From Mycobacterium montefiorense (GTDB lineage: Bacteria > Actinomycetota > Actinomycetes > Mycobacteriales > Mycobacteriaceae), in NCBI RefSeq assembly GCF_003112775.1, contig NZ_BFCH01000036.1, positions 248,001 to 312,000 on the forward strand: a DNA stretch of 64,000 bases, read 5' to 3'. Below the pieces are notes generated by a model that was not told the DNA's origin, did not search any database, and saw only the letters and a program-made list of their open reading frames with translations. Within the stretch, counting starts at the first letter, position 1. Each line of letters begins with the position of its first letter. A program made the position numbers and the translations under genes. Below, one piece after another: positions 52,781 to 61,789 of the stretch.

Positions 52781-52800
52781 ACAATGTATGGCCACGTTGT
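52781..52800. promoter_or_regulatory. Inverted repeat between P450 and cyclase genes
   Basis: ACAATGT (52781-52787) and ACGTTGT (52794-52800) are 7-base arms with one mismatch and a 6-base TGGCC-containing centre. It lies 55 bases upstream of the P450 ATG and 34 bases before the cyclase ATG at 52834, suiting a TetR-type operator for one or both. Confidence 0.45.
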
Positions 52801-52833
52801 ATAGGTGTCAACGACGCGCGTTCAGGCGAACCG

Positions 52834-53697
52834 ATGTTGGCGGCCAAACGGACGGCTTTGGGGCGGATGCCTCATGTGCCGATAGGGCTCGGGGTCGACA
52901 ATTTCGGCATGGTTGTTTTCGATTCCCCACCCGACACCGCTGCTGTAGCCCCAAAACAGCCGTGGGACAGGGTGTTAACGGAAGGTCATGCGTCTCTGGT
53001 CAGGGCGCGGCGGGTGTTTCGCCATCTGCCGTCCGAACCGCGTTGCAAGGTGTGCAACAACCCGTTCGGTGGGCTGGTCGGACGCGCTTTCGCTGCCGCT
53101 GGATTCAGCCCGTCCCGCAAGAACCCAAATTTGTGCAGCCGCTGTTGCGACGCGCTTCCGCCGGGCGGCGCCGAGGTGGACGTCGCGGTGTTGTTCGCCG
53201 ACGTTCGCGGTTCCACGGAGCTGGGCCGGCGTGGCGACGCCGCGGACTTTGCCGCGTTGCTCAACCGGTTCTACTCAGCCGCAACGCAGACGCTCCTGCG
53301 CCATGATGCGGTGATCGACAAGCTGATCGGCGACGAGGTCATGGCCTTCTTTGTGCGGGGCATCAGCGGGCCCCACTACCGGCGTCGTGCGGTGATGGCG
53401 GGGGTGGATCTGCTGGACGCGGTCGGGTACGGGGGCGACGAGGGGCCTTGGCTGCAGCTGGGCGTGGCGGTCAACGCGGGCGTCGCCTACGTCGGCAATG
53501 TCGGGGACGCGGTGGTCGATTTCACCGCGCTCGGCGACCCGGTCAACGTCGCGGCGCGGATGCAACAGCATGCCGCCGGTGGGGAATTGCTCGTCGCGTC
53601 CGCAGTGGCCGACGAGTTGGTGGCAGGCTCACCGCGGCGGCGGTTGGAGCTGCGCGGATACGACCGGCCGATCGAAGCGTTCACCGTCAATGCGTGA
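52834..53697 (+). CDS. Adenylate cyclase-domain protein with zinc-binding cysteines
   Basis: In-frame starts are 52834, 52867 and 52909; the longest is shown (287 residues). A cysteine cluster, CKVCNNP and CSRCC, precedes the class III cyclase domain VDVAVLFADVRGSTELGRRGDAADFAALLNRFY. Its first metal aspartate is in FADVRGS, the second in KLIGDEVMAFF, and ALGDPVNVAARMQQ has the transition-state asparagine and arginine. Lys in DKLIGDE and Asp in ALGDP suggest ATP rather than GTP. It has no transmembrane segment, so it is cytoplasmic and should make cAMP. Regulation by zinc or redox through the cysteines is possible. Confidence 0.85.
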   Translation: MLAAKRTALGRMPHVPIGLGVDNFGMVVFDSPPDTAAVAPKQPWDRVLTEGHASLVRARRVFRHLPSEPRCKVCNNPFGGLVGRAFAAAGFSPSRKNPNLCSRCCDALPPGGAEVDVAVLFADVRGSTELGRRGDAADFAALLNRFYSAATQTLLRHDAVIDKLIGDEVMAFFVRGISGPHYRRRAVMAGVDLLDAVGYGGDEGPWLQLGVAVNAGVAYVGNVGDAVVDFTALGDPVNVAARMQQHAAGGELLVASAVADELVAGSPRRRLELRGYDRPIEAFTVNA

Positions 53698-53742
53698 CTT
53701 CGATTATCGGCGAACAGGACTGCGCCGCTAGGTGGTGACAGG

Positions 53743-54978
53743 TCAGCTGCGCTGATAGTCGACCTGCCAGTGTTTGATGCCGTTGATGAACGGTGAGCGC
53801 AGCCGCTGCGGGTCCCCGGCGGAAGCCAGGTCGGGCATGTGGTCGGCGATTGCGTTGAACATGATGTCGATCGTCATGCGAGCCAGGTTGGCGCCGATGC
53901 AGTAGTGCGCACCGGTGCCACCGAATCCGAGGTGCGGGTTGGGGCTGCGCATGACGTTGAATGCGTATGGATCGCCGAATACCTCTTCGTCGAAATTGGC
54001 CGAGCGGTAGAACATCACCACCCGCTGACCCTTGGTGATCGCGACGCCACCAAGCTCGGTGTCGGCCAGCGCGGTGCGCTGGAATGCCGTGATCGGAGTG
54101 GCCCACCGGATGATCTCGTCGGCTGCGGTCTTGGGTCGCTGCGCCTTGAACAGCTCCCATTGCTCGGGGTGGTCGGTGAAGGCCATCATCCCCTGCGTGA
54201 TCGAGTTGCGAGTCGTCTCGTTGCCGGCGATGCCGAGCGTCACCACGAACATGCCGAATTCCGCCTCGGAGAGTCCGTCGCCGTCGACGCCGGCCGCCAC
54301 CAGCGTCGACACGATATCGTCACCCGGATCTTCGGCTTTGCGGGCCGCTAATTGCATTGCGTACCACATTAATTCGCCCGCTGAGGTGAGTGCGTCGTAG
54401 TCGGCGAACTCCGGGTCGTCGCTTCCGATCATCTTGTTGGACCAGTCGAACAGCTTGCCGCGGTCCTCCGCCGGCACCCCGAGCAGGCCGGCGATGGCCT
54501 GCAGCGGCAACTCGCAGGCCACCTGAAGGACGAAGTCTCCCGAGCGTTGCTCCGCGGCGTGCTGGGCGATCTGGCGCGCGCGCTCGTTGAGGTCGGCGCG
54601 TAGCCGCTCGACGGCTCGCGGGGTGAAGCCGCGGGCGACGATCTTGCGTAGACGGCTGTGTGCGGGGTCGTCCATCATGATCATCGATGCCCGGCCGGCT
54701 TCGATCTGCCCCTGCGCCTGATCCTCCCGGTAGCGCGGCACGATGGATTTCGTTGCGGACGAGAAGATGTCGCTGCGCAGCGACACCTCGCGGATGTCGC
54801 GGTGCTTGGTGACCATCCAGTAGCCGCCGTCGGAGAACCCGCCCTGATCGAGCGGCTGCTCATTCCACCAGATCGGCGCCGCCCGGCGCAGTTCCGCCAA
54901 CTCCTGCACCGGTAACCGGTGGGCGTAGATGTCGGGATCGGTGAAGTCGAACCCCGGCGGGAGGTTGACAGCGGCGAT
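53743..54978 (-). CDS. CYP125-like cytochrome P450
   Basis: The recognisable protein starts with NLPPGFDFTDPDIYAHRLPVQELAELRRAAPIWWNEQ, the CYP125 N-terminus, and shows I-helix GIAGNETTRNSITQGMMAF, ExxR in DEIIRWATP, and FGFGGTGAHYCIGANLARM as heme site. CYP125 hydroxylates the C26 of cholesterol and its ketone. The conserved N-terminus extends above the first normal start (GTG 54909), and there is no ATG, GTG or TTG between the in-frame stop at about 55026 and 54911. GGAG followed by ATC at 54978 is the best guess at the start. Function is otherwise likely to be steroid oxidation. Confidence 0.8.
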   Translation of the reverse strand: MAAVNLPPGFDFTDPDIYAHRLPVQELAELRRAAPIWWNEQPLDQGGFSDGGYWMVTKHRDIREVSLRSDIFSSATKSIVPRYREDQAQGQIEAGRASMIMMDDPAHSRLRKIVARGFTPRAVERLRADLNERARQIAQHAAEQRSGDFVLQVACELPLQAIAGLLGVPAEDRGKLFDWSNKMIGSDDPEFADYDALTSAGELMWYAMQLAARKAEDPGDDIVSTLVAAGVDGDGLSEAEFGMFVVTLGIAGNETTRNSITQGMMAFTDHPEQWELFKAQRPKTAADEIIRWATPITAFQRTALADTELGGVAITKGQRVVMFYRSANFDEEVFGDPYAFNVMRSPNPHLGFGGTGAHYCIGANLARMTIDIMFNAIADHMPDLASAGDPQRLRSPFINGIKHWQVDYQRS

Positions 54979-55062
54979 GGATGCGCTCCTCGGGGATCGC
55001 GGGTGGTGAGCAGATGTTAGCGCTTAGACATGGCTGGGCATACATATAAGAGCAAATGTCGG

Positions 55063-55827
55063 CTACTTGCCGTGCGGGTCGCTGGCGTTGAGCGCCGCGA
55101 TCACCTTGTCCTGGTCGCCGCGGGCCTCGCCGTAGCGCAGGAACTTCACCCGCTCCACCTGAATCTCGTTGCTGTCGGGTTCGTTTTCCAGCAGCAGCAT
55201 CACCTCGTCGAGAAACTCGTCGAGGGGCATCGCGGCGGGGTTATCCCGTTGTCCGGGAGCCAGATCGGTTTGCACGGACGGCGGCACGAGTTCTTTGACC
55301 TCGACGCCTGTGTCGGCCAGCTGCAGCCGCAGCGACTCGCTGAGCATGTGAATGGCGGCTTTGGAGGCGTTGTAGCTGGGGGTGGCCCGCAGCGGCGCGA
55401 ATGCCAGGCCTGACGAGACCGTGATGAGGGTGGCTGCCGGCTGCTTTTGCAGATGCTCGACGAACGCCGCGATCAGTCGGATGGGGCCCAGCACGTTGGT
55501 GACGATCGTCGATTCGGCGGACTCCAGGAACGTGTCGGGGTGATGCCAGTCCTCGATTTTCATGATGCCCGCGACTGCGATCACAACGTTGAGGTTCCGG
55601 TGGCGCGCCAGCACCTCGTCGGCGGCCGAGCGCACGCTCGCGGCGTCGGCGGTATCGATCTGCACGGTGTCGAGACCGGGATGCTCGGTGGCGATCTGGT
55701 GGAGCAACTCGGTTCTGCGACCCCCGACGATGACGGTGTTGCCCTTGGCCTGCAGGCGCAGAGCGAGCGCCAACCCGATCCCGCTGGTCGAGCCGGGAAT
55801 GAAGATGGTGTTGCCGGAGATGTGCAT
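55063..55827 (-). CDS. DltE-type short-chain dehydrogenase
   Basis: A 254-residue SDR starting at ATG 55827. The motif TIFIPGSTSGIGLALALRLQAKGNTVIVGGRR is the nucleotide-binding site, with Arg residues after strand 2 favouring NADP(H). VAGIMKIEDW and VSSGLAFAPLRATPSYNASKAAIHML hold the Ser-Tyr-Lys set. DltE-type SDRs often lack a known substrate. It lies between the FUSC gene and the P450 on the same strand. Confidence 0.88.
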   Translation of the reverse strand: MHISGNTIFIPGSTSGIGLALALRLQAKGNTVIVGGRRTELLHQIATEHPGLDTVQIDTADAASVRSAADEVLARHRNLNVVIAVAGIMKIEDWHHPDTFLESAESTIVTNVLGPIRLIAAFVEHLQKQPAATLITVSSGLAFAPLRATPSYNASKAAIHMLSESLRLQLADTGVEVKELVPPSVQTDLAPGQRDNPAAMPLDEFLDEVMLLLENEPDSNEIQVERVKFLRYGEARGDQDKVIAALNASDPHGK

Positions 55828-55905
55828 GCGCTGACGCCTTTCCTGGGGTAGCTAGAGTTTGCCAAGTCGGCGGGTCCTGCGCGAGACCCTGGCGCCCGGT
55901 AGTGC

Positions 55906-58245
55906 TCAGTGCGCCGTCTGGCTAGCTACCTTCTGGGTGTCGTGCGCGCCGAGGTTTGTTGCCGCGGTGATGACGGCACGTTCGATCTGACGAAGCGCGT
56001 GCACCGCGGTGAGGAATCGCCTGGCGTCAGCAGGCGGCTCGGCCTCGTCGTCGCGATGGCGGGCCAGGGCCTCGGCGGCGTCGAGCGCGTCGGTCGTGGA
56101 GTTGACGGTCACCGGGCCGGCCCCGTCGACGAGGGTGACCAGCGCGTCGATGTTGCGCCGAGTCTGCTCGGCGGCCGTGGTGAATGCGTTGCCCATTTCG
56201 ACGGCCAGCTGTTGTGAGCCGACGGGATTCCGGTAGCGCTCGCTGCTGCGGGCCAGGCTTCGGCCGTAACGGTCACAGGCGGTGAAGATGCGCAGGCCCC
56301 GGCGAATGCTGCGGCGTCCAGCCAGACCGGCCACTCCTGCCAAGAGCGGCTTGGCGGTGATTCGGAACTGCTGCAGGTTTCGGTCGAGCTGGCGCGCTTG
56401 CTCGGTCGGGCTGACGGCTTCGTCGTCGCCGAACATCGTCGCGGTGGAGATCTCGATCAGGGCGGTCAACGCCTTCAAGAAGGCGAGGGTGTCGTCGCGG
56501 ATGGCGGTTCTGGTGTTCGTCGGCAACACCAGGATCGCCACGGTAACTCCGATCACGGCGCCGATCGCGGTCTCTTCGATGCGCAACATCAGTACACCGA
56601 ACGAGAATTGGCCCATCAAGCCGTAGAGCAGTGCCAGCATCGTGGTGATCCAGAAGGTCATCAGGCTGTAGGTAATCGTCATGAAATAGAACGCGCAGAA
56701 CAGGCAGACGAAAATCGCCGCCAGCGAGGCGGTCTTGGCGCCGGCGAACAGCGTGGCCGCCAGCATGCCGCAGGGCACGCCGAGGATGGTGCCCAGCATT
56801 CGCTGCCAGCCTTTGGTCAGGGTTTCACCCCAGGAGTTGGTGCCGGCGAAGATCACGAACGCCGCGATGACCGCCCAAAACCAACGGGCGGGCGACACCA
56901 GCTCGCCGGTGACGATGGCCAGCGACGCGGCGATCGTCACCTGAATGGCTTGCCGAGTGGTCTGCGACAGCCCGCCGGCTTGCTTGGCATCGGCACTGTC
57001 GTCGTCTTCGGGGCACGCCTGCTCGGGCTCCGCAGGCTTAGCGTCCTCGATGCTTTCAGCGGCCTTGCCGGTGGCGTGATCGATGATTGACCGGACTTCA
57101 GCAGTTGCAGTGGCGGCGTTGATGATTGCCAGCGCAAGGCGACGTATTGCCGCTTGCCCGGGGTCGTCGTCAGCGGTGGGCGTTGGCTGATGGTCAAGGA
57201 TTCGTTGGGCCTGACTCGCGGCCTGCGCAAGCCCGTCGAGCGACGGAATCCGGATCGCTCGGGCCAGCTCGGTGAGCACCCCCGCGAGTTCCAGGCGGGT
57301 GCCGGAGCCGATGGCGGTGGGATTCTCCGTCACGACCAATGCCGCTTGCCGTCCGGCGTTGGCGACCCACTCGATGGCCAGTTCCGCGTCGAACAACCAC
57401 GGAGCCAGCTGTTGGCTGGTCACCCCGGGCCACAGCACGGCGGGATCGGCCTTGTCTTCGATCTGGCTCTGCACCATCAGGGCGGTCTCGTTTAGCCGAA
57501 TCGTGCGGGCCCGCATTTGGCGCTGTCGCCGTTCGTCGAGTCGCCCGGTGCGAACCGCGTCCGCCGTGGTGTCGACGACGATCGCCATTCGCGCCCTCAG
57601 CGCACGAATCGTGGCGCGTAGCACGCGTTCTGGATGGTCGGGCAGTACGTAGGTGGTCATCACGAACGTGCACACCGTTCCGACGACGACGGCGCCGATC
57701 ATCCACGGCAACTCTGAAAGGCTTGCTCGCAGATACAAAGTGAAGAAATAGGCCATGAACGCGACCATCCCGAGTGCTCTGCCGCGGGGGCCGAAGCGAC
57801 GAATGTACACCGCGGTGAAGACGACAATCACGAAGACGGTATCGGCGGCCACCTGGTACGGCGCGAGCGCCGCGGCGGCAATGATGGACAGTGCGGCGGG
57901 TAATGGCAGCAGCGCCATCGTGATTCGCTGCTGGCGCGAGTCAGGTTCGTTGACGGATCGGGACGCGATCATCGTGATGACGACGCCCAGCAGTGCGACG
58001 GTCAATGGCTGTCCGGTCGCGCGGGTCAGTACGAAAAGCATGGTGAGCGAGCAGGCCAGCGCGGTCGTTGTCCGAGTCGCCATTCGCAGTCGCAACAGTC
58101 CGGGGTCGGAGCCGATCCACCAGTTTCGCGCCCGCCCATAGAGCACCGTCGCGGAGGCGCCGAGACCCCTACCGGCGCTCAAATCCACATCGTCTCGGCG
58201 GGTATCGCGAAGGCCGCGCTCGTTCGCCCCGTGCCCACCCGACAC
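55906..58245 (-). CDS. FUSC-family (fusaric acid resistance-like) membrane protein
   Basis: A 779-residue protein starting at GTG 58245. About six hydrophobic segments from residue 50 to 200 (TTTALACSLTMLFVL, VTVALLGVVITMIASR, FGPRGRALGMVAFMAYFF) are followed by a soluble domain and a second set of about six around residues 430-570 (VTIAASLAIVTGELVSPARWFW). This two-halved layout is the FUSC/aromatic acid exporter (PF13515) type, thought to pump aromatic acids or aryl compounds. Divergent from galT, with a perfect 10-base inverted repeat between. Confidence 0.86.
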   Translation of the reverse strand: MSGGHGANERGLRDTRRDDVDLSAGRGLGASATVLYGRARNWWIGSDPGLLRLRMATRTTTALACSLTMLFVLTRATGQPLTVALLGVVITMIASRSVNEPDSRQQRITMALLPLPAALSIIAAAALAPYQVAADTVFVIVVFTAVYIRRFGPRGRALGMVAFMAYFFTLYLRASLSELPWMIGAVVVGTVCTFVMTTYVLPDHPERVLRATIRALRARMAIVVDTTADAVRTGRLDERRQRQMRARTIRLNETALMVQSQIEDKADPAVLWPGVTSQQLAPWLFDAELAIEWVANAGRQAALVVTENPTAIGSGTRLELAGVLTELARAIRIPSLDGLAQAASQAQRILDHQPTPTADDDPGQAAIRRLALAIINAATATAEVRSIIDHATGKAAESIEDAKPAEPEQACPEDDDSADAKQAGGLSQTTRQAIQVTIAASLAIVTGELVSPARWFWAVIAAFVIFAGTNSWGETLTKGWQRMLGTILGVPCGMLAATLFAGAKTASLAAIFVCLFCAFYFMTITYSLMTFWITTMLALLYGLMGQFSFGVLMLRIEETAIGAVIGVTVAILVLPTNTRTAIRDDTLAFLKALTALIEISTATMFGDDEAVSPTEQARQLDRNLQQFRITAKPLLAGVAGLAGRRSIRRGLRIFTACDRYGRSLARSSERYRNPVGSQQLAVEMGNAFTTAAEQTRRNIDALVTLVDGAGPVTVNSTTDALDAAEALARHRDDEAEPPADARRFLTAVHALRQIERAVITAATNLGAHDTQKVASQTAH

Positions 58246-58275
58246 CCGCTACCACCTCTCTTTTTGCTCTCCTAT

Positions 58276-58303
58276 CCGCAGCGCTACTGCGTGAGCGCTG
58301 CGG
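58276..58303. promoter_or_regulatory. Perfect 10-base inverted repeat between FUSC and galT
   Basis: CCGCAGCGCT (58276-58285) and AGCGCTGCGG (58294-58303) pair perfectly around an 8-base loop. It lies 30 bases above the FUSC start and 21 bases before the galT start; it could be an operator or a hairpin in a leader RNA. Confidence 0.55.
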
Positions 58304-58324
58304 ACCAGGCTAGTCTTCGAGGTC

Positions 58325-59407
58325 GTGACAGCGCCGACGCGGGCGAAGCTGGCCGATGGCCGTGACCTGTTGTTCTTCGCGTTGCCCGGGCACCGTCCGG
58401 TGCCGGTCGCCGATCGCAGGCCATTGCCGGAGCGTGCCGGAGATCAGTCGCAGTTGCGGTTCGACCGGTCGACCGGACAGTGGGTGATCATCGCGGCGCT
58501 GCGACAAGACCGCACCTACAAGCCGCCCGCCGACCTGTGCCCGCTGTGCCCGGGTCCGACCGGGTTGACCAGCGAGGTACCCGCGCCCGACTACGACGTC
58601 GTCGTTTTCGAGAACCGGTTCCCAAGCCTGTCCGGTGCCGGTCAGCCGATGGGCGCGCCCGAAGCCGACGGGTTTGTCTTCGCGCCCGGAAATGGCCGGA
58701 CCGAGGTGATTTGTTTTTCCAGCAACCACACCGGGTCGTTTTCGGGGTTGGAACCTGCGCATGCGCGGCTGGTGGTCGAGGCATGGCGGCACCGCACCGC
58801 CGACCTGATGGGCACCCCGGGCATCGAGCAGGTGTTCTGTTTCGAGAATCGCGGCGAGGAAATCGGGGTGACTCTGGCCCATCCGCATGGTCAGATCTAC
58901 GGCTACCCTTATTTGACGCCGCGCACCGCCGCGATGCTGGCACAGGCACGCGAGCATCGAATGCATCACGGCGGCAACCTCTTTGCCGATCTGCTGGCCC
59001 GTGAGATCGCCGACGGTAGGCGTATCGCAGCGCGCACCGAGCTGTTCACGGCGTTTGTCCCGTTCGCGGCGCGCTGGCCGGTCGAGGTGCACATTTACCC
59101 GAACCGGTTCGTGCGCAACCTTGTTGAATTAACGGAGGACGAACTGGACGCGTTCGCGCAACTCTATCTCGACATGTTGGGTCGGTTCGACCGGATGTAT
59201 TCGGGTCCGCTGCCCTATATTTCGGCGCTGCACCAATACGCCGATACCGAGGTTCAGGCTGACGGCTACTTCCACGTCGAGTTGATGTCGATCCGGCGCA
59301 GCGCCACCAAGCTGAAGTACCTGGCGGCCTCCGAATCGGCGATGGACGCCTTCATCACCGACGTCACGCCCGAAAGCGTGGCCCAGCGACTGGCCGAACT
59401 CGGATGA
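58325..59407 (+). CDS. galT: Galactose-1-phosphate uridylyltransferase
   Basis: Exchanges UMP between UDP-glucose and galactose-1-phosphate in the Leloir pathway. The 360-residue protein starts at GTG 58325. The active-site histidine motif is TLAHPHGQIYGYPYLTP, and CPLCPGPTG is the N-terminal metal-binding pair. ENRFPSLS and FVPFAARWPVEVHIYPNR are also family signatures. Unlike in M. tuberculosis, where I recall two split pieces (galTa, galTb), the frame here is continuous. Its stop overlaps the galK start as ATGA. Confidence 0.94.
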   Translation: MTAPTRAKLADGRDLLFFALPGHRPVPVADRRPLPERAGDQSQLRFDRSTGQWVIIAALRQDRTYKPPADLCPLCPGPTGLTSEVPAPDYDVVVFENRFPSLSGAGQPMGAPEADGFVFAPGNGRTEVICFSSNHTGSFSGLEPAHARLVVEAWRHRTADLMGTPGIEQVFCFENRGEEIGVTLAHPHGQIYGYPYLTPRTAAMLAQAREHRMHHGGNLFADLLAREIADGRRIAARTELFTAFVPFAARWPVEVHIYPNRFVRNLVELTEDELDAFAQLYLDMLGRFDRMYSGPLPYISALHQYADTEVQADGYFHVELMSIRRSATKLKYLAASESAMDAFITDVTPESVAQRLAELG

Positions 59408-60492
59408 CTATTCGCTACGCGGCGCCGGGGCGGATCAATCTGATCGGGGAGCACACCGATTACAACCTCGGGTTCGCGCTGCCGATCGCGCTTCCGCAAC
59501 GCACGGTGGTGACCTTTACCCCCGACCGTGGCGATGCGATCACGGTGAGCAGCGACCGCGCGGACGGAGCCGTGCGCATACCGCTGAGCACCGCTCCCGG
59601 TGACCTGGATGGCTGGGCGAGTTACGTGGCCGGGGTGATGTGGACGCTGCGCCAGGCCGGCCACCCGGTGCCCGGCGGCGCGATGTCGATCACCAGCGAG
59701 GTGGAGCTGGGGTCCGGGCTGTCTTCCTCCGCGGCGTTGGAATGCGCGGCACTGGGGGCGATCGCATCGGCGGCAGGTGTGCACATCGACGCCAAAGAAC
59801 AGGCGCGGCTAGCGCAGCGCGCCGAGAATGACTATGTCGGTGCCCCAACGGGTTTGCTCGATCAACTGTCCGCACTGTTCGGGGCGCCGTCGACCGCGCT
59901 GTTGATCGACTTTCGCGATGCCACCGTCGAGCCGGTGGCCTTCGACCCGGACGCGCACGGTGTCGCGCTGCTCCTGATCGACTCCCGGGCACGGCATCGG
60001 CACGCGGGTGGCGAGTATGCGGCCCGGCGTGCGTCGTGCGAGCGGGCGGCCGCCGAACTCAAGGTGTCGTCACTGCGCGAGGTTCAAGACCACGGGCCCT
60101 CGGTCTTGGCGGCGGTGACCGATCCGGTCGATGCCCGTCGAGCCCGTCATGTGTTGACCGAGAACCGGCGGGTACTTGATTTTGTTGGCACGCTGCGGGA
60201 TTCGGACTTCACCGCGGCCGGCCAGATCATGACCGCCTCGCACGCGTCCATGCGTGACGATTTCGAAATCACCATCGGCCACATCGACCTGATCGCCGAC
60301 ACCGCGGTGCGCGCGGGTGCGCTGGGCGCCCGGATGACCGGCGGCGGGTTCGGGGGTTGTGTGATCGCTCTGGTGCCCACCGACCAGGCGGAGGCGGTTG
60401 GCGAGGCGGTGCGACATGCGGTGACCGATGCTGGGTTCGAGCAGCCGGTGATCAGCCGAACCCGCGCGGGCACGGGCGCGGGGCCGGCGTAG
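59404..60492 (+). CDS. galK: Galactokinase
   Basis: Phosphorylates galactose with ATP. The 362-residue GHMP kinase starts at ATG 59404 with APGRINLIGEHTDYNLGFALPIALP, the galactokinase signature. Motif 2 is SEVELGSGLSSSAALECAALG, and motif 3 GARMTGGGFGGCVIALVP. The catalytic base region is AGEYAARRASCERAA. Translationally coupled to galT through ATGA. Convergent with the deazaflavin reductase, three bases between stops. Confidence 0.95.
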   Translation: MTIRYAAPGRINLIGEHTDYNLGFALPIALPQRTVVTFTPDRGDAITVSSDRADGAVRIPLSTAPGDLDGWASYVAGVMWTLRQAGHPVPGGAMSITSEVELGSGLSSSAALECAALGAIASAAGVHIDAKEQARLAQRAENDYVGAPTGLLDQLSALFGAPSTALLIDFRDATVEPVAFDPDAHGVALLLIDSRARHRHAGGEYAARRASCERAAAELKVSSLREVQDHGPSVLAAVTDPVDARRARHVLTENRRVLDFVGTLRDSDFTAAGQIMTASHASMRDDFEITIGHIDLIADTAVRAGALGARMTGGGFGGCVIALVPTDQAEAVGEAVRHAVTDAGFEQPVISRTRAGTGAGPA

Positions 60493-60495
60493 CTA

Positions 60496-60981
60496 TTACT
60501 CGGCCGGGGTCAGTCGGACAGCGCCGAGGTGCATGCGGTCGACCGCCTCGCCGAACTCCTCCAACGTCGGGATCCGCTGGTCGCGGAATTTCAACCCGAT
60601 CATCGTTTGGGCGCGTCGCAGGCCATACGAGTCGGCGCAGCGCTTGTAGAGATCGGAAACGATAGCGCGGTCCCGGATGAGCTCGCCGCGCATCGCGGTC
60701 GTCTTGCCGTCGTAAACGACCTGGGCGGGCGCGCCACCGCGAAAGTTCTGCTTCCACGGAGCACCGGTGAGCGCATACAGATCGCTGCCGATCACGTGGG
60801 CGCTCACCGGAAGTGTGAACGGGCGCCCCGTCTTTCGGCCGGTGAAGCTCAACACCATGAGCTGCTTGCGGGCGGAGCCGGCCAGCGGGGTGCGCAGCAG
60901 GAAACCCAGCATTGGGTTGACGAGTTTGAGCAGGGCCGACGGTGGGTGCCCGGCGTCGATCGCATACGACTGTTCTGCCAT
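60496..60981 (-). CDS. Deazaflavin (F420)-dependent nitroreductase-family protein
   Basis: ATG 60981 gives 161 residues, MAEQSYAIDAGHPPSALLKLVNPML; longer in-frame starts upstream have no support. The core MVLSFTGRKTGRPFTLPVSAHVIGSDLYALTGAPWKQNFRGG is the F420-binding split barrel of the DUF385/Ddn-like family, followed by a C-terminal helix set. Such proteins use F420H2 to reduce quinones, nitro compounds or other substrates. A second member lies next to menB in this window. Substrate unknown. Confidence 0.85.
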   Translation of the reverse strand: MAEQSYAIDAGHPPSALLKLVNPMLGFLLRTPLAGSARKQLMVLSFTGRKTGRPFTLPVSAHVIGSDLYALTGAPWKQNFRGGAPAQVVYDGKTTAMRGELIRDRAIVSDLYKRCADSYGLRRAQTMIGLKFRDQRIPTLEEFGEAVDRMHLGAVRLTPAE

Positions 60982-61003
60982 GCCCCCACCGTAAGGCCAA
61001 TCG

Positions 61004-61762
61004 CTACGGTGAGCAGCCTTTTCCACGCAGGATCGGCGCGAGCCGGGCCAGCGGAACACTGGGTGCTACCGACCCTGGCGACACCCCGCCGGGGCCACGA
61101 CCCGCAGGCATATAGAGGATCAGGTTGTCACGGTCCAGCGCCCAGGCCTGGTAGCTGTCGGCCAGCTCGCCCTCGGCGCGGTCGGGTTCGAACTGCTCGA
61201 CCTGGAACGGCGACCCGCTCAGCGCCTGCTGCACAAAGGGATGCGCGATGGGCGGGATCGCCTTCAACGGATCCACGCCGGGGCACAGCAGGTCGGCGAG
61301 CTGCAGCTGACGGTTCGAGTCGAAGGTGAATGTGGTGATCTCGGCATTGGGGTGGGGCATGCTGCTGAAATACCAATCAGACTGGAATACCACAGTTTTC
61401 GTGGTCGATGCATTCGTGAGAACCTGCGACGTGATGTTGGCGTTGCCGGTTCCGTTGGCGTCCGTTTCGCCGTGATCGGTGAAGAATTTCCGGACGAAGG
61501 GTGTCAGGACCGGGCCGGCCGGCGGGGTGTCGACGAGGTCGACGGGGTACGCGGCGGTCACTTCGAGGTGGGCGCCGTTGACGTCCTTGCTCAATCTGCA
61601 CTGTCCGACCTTGGCGTCCCACACTCCGTGCACGTCGTTGCAGAGACGGTTGGGAATCGGGGGTGGGCCGGCCGCCGGAGTGCCCGGGCTGTGGTTCGGA
61701 CTCTGGCAGCCGCAGGCGATCAACATAGCGGCCGCGGCGATAGCGAGCCGGCTTCGTGGCAT
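61004..61762 (-). CDS. Lipoprotein of the MPT64/RsiV-like (DUF3298) type
   Basis: A 252-residue precursor with a signal peptide ending in a lipobox: MPRSRLAIAAAAMLIACGCQS (MLIAC). The mature part has the MPT64-like beta fold, with CNDVHGVWDAKVGQCRL and TVVFQSDWYFSSMPHPNAEITTFTFDSNRQ. The C-terminal DUF3298 domain holds DLLCPGVDPLKAIPPIAHPFVQQAL and YQAWALDRDNLILYMPAGRGPGG. It is probably anchored to the outer face of the membrane. Function unknown. It lies 22 bases after the start of the F420-type gene on the same strand. Confidence 0.83.
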   Translation of the reverse strand: MPRSRLAIAAAAMLIACGCQSPNHSPGTPAAGPPPIPNRLCNDVHGVWDAKVGQCRLSKDVNGAHLEVTAAYPVDLVDTPPAGPVLTPFVRKFFTDHGETDANGTGNANITSQVLTNASTTKTVVFQSDWYFSSMPHPNAEITTFTFDSNRQLQLADLLCPGVDPLKAIPPIAHPFVQQALSGSPFQVEQFEPDRAEGELADSYQAWALDRDNLILYMPAGRGPGGVSPGSVAPSVPLARLAPILRGKGCSP

Positions 61763-61789
61763 CGCCCCACCTTAAGGGCATGCAGACAG

